A stretch of 10,924 nt of DNA from Geobacteraceae bacterium. GTDB lineage: Bacteria > Desulfobacterota > Desulfuromonadia > Geobacterales > Geobacteraceae. The notes below the pieces were generated by a model. The model was not told where the DNA came from and did not search any database. It worked only from the letters and a program-made list of their open reading frames with translations. Location of the stretch: positions 1 to 10,924 of the forward strand of contig JAAZOO010000218.1 of assembly GCA_012797715.1 (NCBI GenBank). Reading direction: 5' to 3'. Within the stretch, counting starts at the first letter, position 1, and every line of letters starts with the position of its first letter. This document shows positions 5,406 through 10,924 of this stretch, in pieces. Both the position numbers and the translations under genes were made by a program.

Positions 5406-6650
5406 ATGCGGTATATCCCGGTTTTCCTGGTACTTGGTATTTCCCTTTTGATTGTTTCCTGCGGAGGAGACGGATCCGGTCCTTCCCCAATGCCGGTGGC
5501 CGGAAACAAGTGGACCGTGATGGTCTACCTGGATGCTGACAATAACCTGGGAACGGCATCGCGACTTGATTTGGAGGAAATGCAGGCGGTCGGTTCCACG
5601 GATAATGTGACGGTTCTCGTCCAGTACGATACCCAGGGCGGAGCGACGTACCGCTACAAGGTGGAAAAGGGGAGCCTGACGCAGTTGGCGAACCTGGGCG
5701 AGCTGGACATGGCCAAGGCATCCACGCTCAAGGACTTTGTCGCGTACGCGGCCGGCGCCTATCCCGCCGACTACTACGCCCTCATCCTCTGGAACCACGG
5801 GCAGGGGTGGAAGGGGGTAAAATCCATCTTTACCGATGTGGACAACGGCACGCTCACCCCACTGTCCAACCAATATGTGAAGGAGGCCCTGGCAGACTCC
5901 GGAGTAACCGTCGACATCCTCGGCATAGACGCCTGCGAGATGTCGGTCATCGAGGCTGCCTTCGAGTTCCGCAATGTCGCCAAAATACTTGTCGCTTCCC
6001 AGGAACTGGTTTCCGACTACGGGTGGGACTATGATGATCTCCTGAAACGGCTGACAGACAGACCTACAATGACCGCTCCAGAGCTGGCAAAGGCGATGGT
6101 GGCGAGCTTCAAGAACTTCTACTCCGCATCCGCCTACAAGGACCAGACTATCAGCGCAGTGGCGCTGAACAAGGTGTACTCAACTGACGGCTCAACGGAT
6201 ATTGCAACCGTGGCAACCGAGGTTGACAATTATGCCGCTAACCTGATACAGCTCATGGCTGATTCCGGTACCCGATCCTCAACCCTCGCTTTGATTACCA
6301 ACGCTCGTTCCTCTGTTCAAGAGTTCGACGATGTTTCTCAGCCTGCCACCTATATAGATCTTGTTCATTTCCTTCATCTGGTGAGCCGCGGCACTACCGC
6401 CGTCGAGCAAGCCATGGACAAGATACTTCTCGCTGAGTATCACGGTCCGGAAAGATCCAATGCGCACGGGCTGTCCGTGGTCTTTTTCGACAGAACGAGC
6501 CCCTTTGACGATATAACCTACGATTCGAACTACCGTGACTACAACCCCTCCAGCGGAAAAGGAAGCCGGATAGAGTTCCTGAACCAGTTCCGGTGGGACG
6601 ACATGCTGCACACCTATTACGGGTACCAGTACCCGCTTAAACCCAATTGA
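5406..6650 (+). CDS. Clostripain-family (C11) cysteine protease lipoprotein
   Basis: A 414-aa predicted lipoprotein. The signal peptide ends in the good lipobox IVSC with Cys19, followed by Gly-Gly-Asp. The rest is one peptidase C11 (clostripain-like) domain, about residues 35-405. It opens with WTVMVYLDADNNL (36-48). The catalytic His is H131 in LILWNHGQGW and the nucleophile is C177 in GIDACEMS. The following VASQELVSDYGWDYDDLL (196-213) is also typical of the family. Known C11 enzymes cleave after Arg (clostripain) or other basic residues and are self-processed; specificity here cannot be read. It would act in the periplasm or on the cell surface. The start ATG follows GGGGG by 9 nt, a modest ribosome-binding site. 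The gene stands alone between a terminator and the gsp promoter. Fold and catalytic dyad are clear, the target is unknown. Confidence 0.9.
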   Translation: MRYIPVFLVLGISLLIVSCGGDGSGPSPMPVAGNKWTVMVYLDADNNLGTASRLDLEEMQAVGSTDNVTVLVQYDTQGGATYRYKVEKGSLTQLANLGELDMAKASTLKDFVAYAAGAYPADYYALILWNHGQGWKGVKSIFTDVDNGTLTPLSNQYVKEALADSGVTVDILGIDACEMSVIEAAFEFRNVAKILVASQELVSDYGWDYDDLLKRLTDRPTMTAPELAKAMVASFKNFYSASAYKDQTISAVALNKVYSTDGSTDIATVATEVDNYAANLIQLMADSGTRSSTLALITNARSSVQEFDDVSQPATYIDLVHFLHLVSRGTTAVEQAMDKILLAEYHGPERSNAHGLSVVFFDRTSPFDDITYDSNYRDYNPSSGKGSRIEFLNQFRWDDMLHTYYGYQYPLKPN

Positions 6651-6668
6651 TACGCAAGACTATGCGTA
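6651..6668. repeat. Hairpin directly after the C11 protease stop
   Basis: TACGCA (6651-6656) and TGCGTA (6663-6668) form a perfect 6-bp stem with a 6-nt loop, starting at the base after the stop codon. No T run follows closely; the nearest, T5 at 6704-6708, is 35 nt away. It may protect the mRNA end rather than terminate. Confidence 0.35.
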
Positions 6669-6905
6669 CCTGAGAGTCATACGAAAAAACCCCCGGCTGC
6701 GTGTTTTTCCGTTCGGACGACTGGAGCGCGACACGACAGGTGTCGCCTCGCCGTTCTCGCATATCAATTCCACTGAACCCAACATAACACTGAATGGAAT
6801 ATTGTTGTCGTGACTCTTCCCGCCGGCTCGAAGCGACATGTGCCGTCATCCGCGTAAGTACCCATCATGACGCGAGACTCCGGGGCATTGCGCCGGGGTT
6901 TTCCC
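6669..6905. other. Gene-free stretch between the C11 protease and gspC
   Basis: No protein-like frame is visible. The stretch contains a perfect 7-bp stem with a 5-nt loop at 6728-6746 (GCGACAC / GTGTCGC) and the 25-bp element shared with the mqnB upstream gap (6819-6843). A GC-rich block with a repeated CCGGGG lies near 6879-6898, ahead of TTTTC. No convincing intrinsic terminator for the protease gene was found. Confidence 0.35.
6819..6843 (+). repeat. 25-bp intergenic element, copy 2 (plus orientation)
   Basis: It matches minus-strand 2620-2596 at 20 of 25 positions, with the shared core GAAGC.AC.TGTGC. In contrast to copy 1, it is not enclosed by A6/T6 arms, so only the core sequence is shared, not the terminator-like frame. 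Confidence 0.4.
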
Positions 6906-6934
6906 TTGCCTCCGCACCATTTATTGTTTATAGT
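6906..6934 (+). promoter_or_regulatory. Sigma70-type promoter for the gsp operon
   Basis: TTGCCT (6906-6911, four of six to TTGACA), a 17-nt spacer and TATAGT (6929-6934, five of six to TATAAT). Transcription would begin near 6941, giving a leader of only about 31 nt before gspC. The spacing and the -10 make this a good candidate. Confidence 0.62.
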
Positions 6935-6944
6935 ACTGTGCTAA

Positions 6945-6960
6945 ATTTCGCGTACGAAAT
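6945..6960. repeat. Inverted repeat between the gsp start site and the gspC start
   Basis: ATTTCG (6945-6950) and CGAAAT (6955-6960) are perfect 6-bp arms around CGTA. It occupies the short leader between the predicted transcription start and the gspC ATG. It could be an operator or an RNA hairpin near the weak ribosome-binding site. Confidence 0.45.
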
Positions 6961-6971
6961 CGGGTTCTTTC

Positions 6972-7835
6972 ATGGACAGGAAAATCCTTGCTCTGAATAT
7001 CGGCATCTCCGCTCTCCTTCTCGTCGTGCTCGCCATGATTGCCTCCGATGTTATCGCCTACCGCCTGTCGCGCACCTTCCAGTCACCCGAAAAAAAAGGA
7101 GCGAAAGCACCTCCCGCCGTGCGGAAGAGCGACCTGTCCTCCTTCGCACCCATACTGGAAAAAGGGCTCTTCGGAAAGGCAACGCAAGGTTCTCTTACAG
7201 CCATTGCCGCTGCCCAGGCGCAGGGACCTGCCGCGGCCGCTCCCGGAGACCTTCAGCTTCTGGGCACCGCCGTGGGCTCCTTCCGCGAGACCTTTGCCCT
7301 CGTGCTGCGACAGAGCACCCGGGAGGAGAAGGTCTTCCGGCTCGGGGACAAGGTCTTCGACATCGGTCCGCTCCTGTCCGTGCGCAAGGACATGATTGAG
7401 ATCCAGAACGGTGCCACGCGGCTGAAGCTGCTTGCACCCACCGCCGTGCCCGGTGCTCCCTCCCCGGCGGCTCCGGGCGCGAACCAGCCGGGCGCCCTGG
7501 CCAGCCAGGTGGGCGCGGGGAGCTACGTCATCGACCAGCGCGCTCTCACCGCGGCCCTGGACAACCCCGGCCAGGCCATGACCGATGCCCGCCTCCTTCC
7601 CAATGCCCGGGACGGCAAGGTGGACGGGTTCAAGGTGTCGGAGGTGAAGCCCGCCGGCCTGTTCGCCATGATCGGCCTCAGGAACGGGGACACCCTGCTG
7701 AAAATCAACGATTTCGCCATTGACTCGCCCGACAGGGCGATGCAGTCCTTCGTCTCCCTCAAGGGCCAGAGCCGCATCAAGCTCGACCTGGTCCGGGACG
7801 GACAGCCGGTGACGCTCACCTACGACATACGATGA
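6972..7835 (+). CDS. gspC: Type II secretion system protein GspC
   Basis: GspC is the inner-membrane clamp that links the cytoplasmic-membrane platform (GspL/M) to the secretin GspD in type II secretion. The 287 residues read in the usual order. A short cytoplasmic N-terminus and one membrane helix (about 5-27) come first, then a proline/alanine linker and a homology-region (HR) domain at about 92-155 (LQLLGTAVGSFRETFALVL..RLGDKV). A second Ala/Pro/Gly linker at 156-182 precedes a PDZ-like domain at about 190-287. The PDZ part contains VSEVKPAGLFAMIGLRNGDTLLKINDF, which is typical of GspC. The ATG at 6972 has no good Shine-Dalgarno (GGG about 8 nt upstream), but the following sequence is the expected membrane anchor. 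It is the first gene of the gspC-D-E operon; gspD follows after 70 nt. Confidence 0.92.
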   Translation: MDRKILALNIGISALLLVVLAMIASDVIAYRLSRTFQSPEKKGAKAPPAVRKSDLSSFAPILEKGLFGKATQGSLTAIAAAQAQGPAAAAPGDLQLLGTAVGSFRETFALVLRQSTREEKVFRLGDKVFDIGPLLSVRKDMIEIQNGATRLKLLAPTAVPGAPSPAAPGANQPGALASQVGAGSYVIDQRALTAALDNPGQAMTDARLLPNARDGKVDGFKVSEVKPAGLFAMIGLRNGDTLLKINDFAIDSPDRAMQSFVSLKGQSRIKLDLVRDGQPVTLTYDIR

Positions 7836-7893
7836 GATGCCGGGCCGCTGCACCGGACTTCGCCGTGGCCGGGCCATGCCGATGAAACTCGTT

Positions 7894-7898
7894 GGAGG
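7894..7898 (+). promoter_or_regulatory. Ribosome-binding site supporting a TTG start for gspD
   Basis: GGAGG is followed by the 7-nt spacer TACTTCC and an in-frame TTG (7906-7908). The upstream in-frame ATG codons (7837, 7876, 7882) have no comparable site. This is the main reason for starting gspD at the TTG. Confidence 0.7.
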
Positions 7899-7905
7899 TA
7901 CTTCC

Positions 7906-9855
7906 TTGAATACACTTGCTCGCTTCCTGATAGCGGTTGCTCTCCTTCTCCTGACGGCGCTGCCCGTTTGCGCTGCCGGGAAAGGCATCGTGCTGAACTT
8001 CAGCGACGTGGACATCTCCACCATGGTCAAGTTCATCAGCGACCTCACCGGCAGGAACTTCGTCCTGGATGAACGGGTGAAGGGGAAGATTTCCGTGTAC
8101 TCGCCGTCGAAGCTCTCGGCGGATGAGGCGTTCGCGGTGTTCACCTCGGTCCTGGACCTGAAGGGATTCTCCGTGGTCCAGACCGGGAGGGTCTACAAGA
8201 TCGTCCCCTCCGCCGTTGCCAAGCAGTCCGGCATGAAGCTCCTCACCGGCTCGGAGCGCACCCCCGTGAACGAGGCATACGTAGCCCGCGTCATCGCCCT
8301 GGACAGGATTCCCTCCCAGGAGGCGGCCACCTTCCTCCAGCCGGTGGTTTCCAAGGACGGCTACGTCGCTTCCTTCGGCCCCGCCAACATGCTGCTGGTG
8401 GTGGATTCCGCCGTCAATATCCAGAAGGTGCTGGACATCATCAAGACCATCGACACGGACATGCGGCGCGACGGGGCGGAGCTGGTGTTCCTGAAACACG
8501 CATCCGCCGACAACGTGGCCCTGATCGTGCGGGAGTGGCTGTTCGGGCGGGATCGCTCCAAGTCGGGCGCCCAGACCGCGCAGAGCCAGACCCAGGGGCA
8601 GCTCATCACCGTCGGGGGGCTCCTTGTGCCGGATGCGCGCCTGAACGCGGTCATCATCTTCGGCAGCGACGCGGACAAGGAGGAGATCAAGAAGTTCATC
8701 GCCATGATCGATGTCATGCCCCCCACCTCCAGCAGCAAGATCAACGTCTACTACCTGGAAAACGCCGATGCCACCGATGTGGGCAAGGTCCTGGAGACCA
8801 TGATCAAGGGAACGAGCGCCTCGACGGGCACGTCCCAGGCCATCACCGGTCAGCAGCAGGTTTCCTTCGAGGGCTCCCGCATCTCCATCTCTCCGGACAA
8901 GGCCACCAATTCCCTCGTCATCATGGCCTCTCCCGCGGACTACCAGAACCTCATCCAGGTGATCCGGAAGCTGGACCGCCGCCGCCGCCAGGTGTTCGTC
9001 AAGGCCCTCGTTGCCGAGGTCTCCCTGGACAAGGTGCGGGATATCGGCCTGCAGCTGGGGGTGGGCGGCGCAGGCTCCGACGGGACCATCGCCGCTGCCG
9101 GCGTTCTCGACCCCTTCAACTTCCTGGGCGCCTCCAACGCCCAGCAGCAGGCCGTGGTCAAGATACTGTCCGGACTTTCCAACAACGTGAATTTCTCCGG
9201 CGTGCTCAAGCTCCTGGACCAGAACGGCGCGGTCAACGTCCTGTCCACGCCCAACATCCTTACCTCTGACAACAAGGAGGCGGAGATCTTCGTCGGCGAA
9301 AACATTCCCCTCCTCACCTCCACGACCCTTTCCTCCACCGGACTGTCCCAGCAGTCCATCGAGCGCAAGGATACCGGCATCACCCTGAAGATCACCCCGC
9401 AGATCACCGAAGGGGAGTACATCAAGCTGGACATCTACCAGGAGATTTCCGCGGTGAAGAACAGCAAGGGTGAGGCGAGCGACCTGGTCACCACCAAGCG
9501 CTCCGCCAAGACCTCGGTGGTGGTGAAGGACAGCGACTCGGTGGTGATCGGCGGCCTCATCCAGACCCGCGACGAGGAAAATATCGAAAAGATACCGCTC
9601 CTGGGCGACATCCCCCTCCTGGGCTACCTGTTCAAGACCAAGTCGACCCAGCGCACCAAGACCAATCTCATTATCATCCTCACCCCGCGCATCATCAGGA
9701 GCGGGGCGGATATGGCCGCCATTTCCGGGGAGCAGAGGGATTCCTTCGAGGACGCCGTGGACAGGCAGGTGGACCTGACCCGGGAGCTGCGGCCGGGCCG
9801 CACTCCCGATGACCGGAAGACGGAGCCCGGGGCGGAGCCGAAAGGAACGCCATGA
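7906..9855 (+). CDS. gspD: Type II secretion secretin GspD
   Basis: GspD forms the multimeric outer-membrane channel through which folded exoproteins leave the periplasm. From the TTG start it is 649 aa. The signal peptide is NTLARFLIAVALLLLTALPVCAA. The N0 domain lies at about 26-102 (VLNFSDVDISTMVKFISDLTG), and N1, N2 and N3 at about 124-184, 191-269 and 278-358. The secretin barrel covers about 363-597 and includes DTGITLKITPQI, SVVIGGLIQ and the diagnostic IPLLGDIPLLGYLF (563-576). A polar C-terminal tail of about 50 residues could bind a pilotin. N2 and N3 carry Gln/Ser/Thr-rich inserts (about 220-235 and 303-319), common in secretins. The frame is open from ATG 7837. ATG 7882 also gives a good signal peptide (MKLVGG...), but only the TTG has GGAGG at proper spacing. 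It overlaps gspE by 4 nt. Confidence 0.95.
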   Translation: MNTLARFLIAVALLLLTALPVCAAGKGIVLNFSDVDISTMVKFISDLTGRNFVLDERVKGKISVYSPSKLSADEAFAVFTSVLDLKGFSVVQTGRVYKIVPSAVAKQSGMKLLTGSERTPVNEAYVARVIALDRIPSQEAATFLQPVVSKDGYVASFGPANMLLVVDSAVNIQKVLDIIKTIDTDMRRDGAELVFLKHASADNVALIVREWLFGRDRSKSGAQTAQSQTQGQLITVGGLLVPDARLNAVIIFGSDADKEEIKKFIAMIDVMPPTSSSKINVYYLENADATDVGKVLETMIKGTSASTGTSQAITGQQQVSFEGSRISISPDKATNSLVIMASPADYQNLIQVIRKLDRRRRQVFVKALVAEVSLDKVRDIGLQLGVGGAGSDGTIAAAGVLDPFNFLGASNAQQQAVVKILSGLSNNVNFSGVLKLLDQNGAVNVLSTPNILTSDNKEAEIFVGENIPLLTSTTLSSTGLSQQSIERKDTGITLKITPQITEGEYIKLDIYQEISAVKNSKGEASDLVTTKRSAKTSVVVKDSDSVVIGGLIQTRDEENIEKIPLLGDIPLLGYLFKTKSTQRTKTNLIIILTPRIIRSGADMAAISGEQRDSFEDAVDRQVDLTRELRPGRTPDDRKTEPGAEPKGTP

Positions 9856-10924
9856 GCCGGCCACAGGACATGGAATCGCTTGCTGCGCGCCTCGGCCTGC
9901 CGTTCCTCGCCCGCATTGAGGACAGCGCCGTGGATACGGCGCTCCTGGGCCGGCTTCCCCTTTCCTTTGCCAGGGCAAACCTGGTCCTTCCGCTGCGGGA
10001 GGAAGGGGGCAGGCTGCTGGTCGCCACCGGGGAACCCGCCAATTTCTCCGCACTCCACGAGGTGCGCGGAGCGTTCGGCATGCCCGTCGACCTGGTGGTC
10101 ACGACGCCCCAGTCGGCCCTGGAAGCCATCAACCATCTCTATTCCCGGATCTCCGAATCCGCCCAGGAGGTGGTGGAGGAGCTGGAGGGAGAGGACCTTT
10201 CCACCATCGCCACCGAACTGAACGAGCCCCGCGACCTCCTGGACCTGACGGACGAGGCTCCGGTGATCCGGCTGCTCAATTCCATCCTGTTCCAGGCGGT
10301 CAAGGAACGGGCCAGCGACGTGCACATTGAGCCGTACGAGCGGGAGGTGGAGGTGCGCTTCCGCATCGACGGCATCCTGTACAAGATGCTCACCCCTCCC
10401 AAGGTGGTGCAGGAGGCCGTCATCTCCCGCGTGAAAATCATGGCCGGCCTGAATATCGCCGAGAAGCGCCTTCCCCAGGACGGCCGTATCCGGGTGATCG
10501 TGGCCGGCCGGGACGTGGATATCCGCGTCTCCATCATCCCGACCTTTTTCGGGGAGCGGGTGGTGCTCCGCCTCCTGGACAAGAAGAAGGGCCTCATCTC
10601 CCTGGAAGACATGGGCATGTCCGATGCGGGAGTCGCGTCCATGGAACGACTCCTGGCCCGCAGCAACGGCATCATCCTCGTCACCGGCCCCACGGGAAGC
10701 GGCAAGTCCACGACGCTCTATGCGGCCCTGAACCGTCTCAACTCACCGGAAAAGAACATCATTACCATCGAGGACCCCATCGAGTACCAGTTGAAGGGGA
10801 TCGGCCAGATCCAGGTCAACCCCAAGATCGACCTGACCTTTGCCAACGGCCTGCGCTCCATTCTCCGCCAGGACCCGGACATCATCATGGTCGGCGAGAT
10901 CCGCGACGCCGAAACCGCGGAGAT
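9852..10924 (+). CDS. gspE: Type II secretion ATPase GspE (partial, 3' end outside window)
   Basis: Cytoplasmic hexameric ATPase that powers pseudopilus assembly in type II secretion. The ATG overlaps the gspD stop as ATGA and has AAAGGA 5 nt upstream, so translation is coupled. The visible 357 residues contain the N1E-type domain (about 1-100), then a linker with an acidic patch (EVVEELEGEDLS). The N2E region follows with RASDVHIEPYEREVEVRFRIDG. Walker A is GPTGSGKST (279-287), the aspartate box is IEDPIEYQ, and the Walker B region is DPDIIMVGEIRDAETAE (341-357) at the window end. The His box and any tetracysteine zinc-binding region lie beyond the cut. PilB and MshE ATPases are related, but the gspC-gspD context fixes the call as GspE. 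Confidence 0.95.
   Translation, partial: MSRPQDMESLAARLGLPFLARIEDSAVDTALLGRLPLSFARANLVLPLREEGGRLLVATGEPANFSALHEVRGAFGMPVDLVVTTPQSALEAINHLYSRISESAQEVVEELEGEDLSTIATELNEPRDLLDLTDEAPVIRLLNSILFQAVKERASDVHIEPYEREVEVRFRIDGILYKMLTPPKVVQEAVISRVKIMAGLNIAEKRLPQDGRIRVIVAGRDVDIRVSIIPTFFGERVVLRLLDKKKGLISLEDMGMSDAGVASMERLLARSNGIILVTGPTGSGKSTTLYAALNRLNSPEKNIITIEDPIEYQLKGIGQIQVNPKIDLTFANGLRSILRQDPDIIMVGEIRDAETAE

Noticed and set aside
6681..6708. A-rich and T-rich stretch resembling a terminator after the C11 protease gene
   Set aside because: The GC-rich part between A6 and T5 (CCCCCGGCTGCGTG) does not self-pair into a stable stem.
6794..7399. 201-codon plus-strand frame running from the gap into gspC
   Set aside because: Out of frame with gspC; Arg/Ser/Pro-rich translation typical of an off-frame reading of a GC-rich gene.
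7816..10053. Large 745-codon open frame on the minus strand
   Set aside because: It is antisense to gspD/gspE, arises from GC-rich codon bias, and its Gly/Asp/His-rich translation resembles no protein.

Overview
The window looks like a stretch of chromosome from a GC-rich, didermal, respiratory bacterium, most likely a Geobacter-type member of the Desulfuromonadota. This is an inference. It rests on two genes of the futalosine route to menaquinone, a general secretory (type II secretion) operon in the order C-D-E, an RlpA-like envelope protein and two lipoproteins, all with GC-rich coding. No rRNA, tRNA, CRISPR array, insertion sequence or phage gene was seen.

Left part (1-2620), minus strand: mqnB and mqnD sit 3 nt apart and encode futalosine hydrolase and 1,4-dihydroxy-6-naphthoate synthase, two steps of menaquinone synthesis. 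They are followed by an rlpA-like gene that has its own good sigma70-type promoter. The mqnB promoter I propose lies about 280 nt upstream of the start. Its perfect TATAAT box sits inside a perfect inverted repeat, which suggests a repressor operator. Just upstream, two hairpins followed by T runs point the same way and would insulate this promoter.

Middle (2627-6650), plus strand: a strong TTGACA-17-TATTAA promoter is followed by a roughly 260-nt structured leader. The leader leads into a 691-residue lipoprotein with a carboxypeptidase-regulatory-like domain, two SbsA/Big_5-type Ig-like domains and a fibronectin III-like segment. A very strong intrinsic terminator closes this unit. Next is a lipoprotein of the clostripain (C11) cysteine protease family with both catalytic residues present.

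Right part (6651-10924), plus strand: a 321-nt gap with several small hairpins and a sigma70-type promoter leads into gspC, gspD (probably starting at a TTG codon) and gspE (cut by the window end). GspC links the inner-membrane platform to the secretin, GspD is the outer-membrane secretin and GspE is the ATPase. The two upstream lipoproteins are plausible surface cargo of this machine, but only neighbourhood supports that.

Most genes are familiar families. The less ordinary material is in the intergenic DNA: the operator-like palindrome on the mqnB -10 box, the hairpin plus T run directly before the lipoprotein ribosome-binding site, and a 25-bp element shared in opposite orientation by the two large gaps. 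No clearly new multi-gene system was found.
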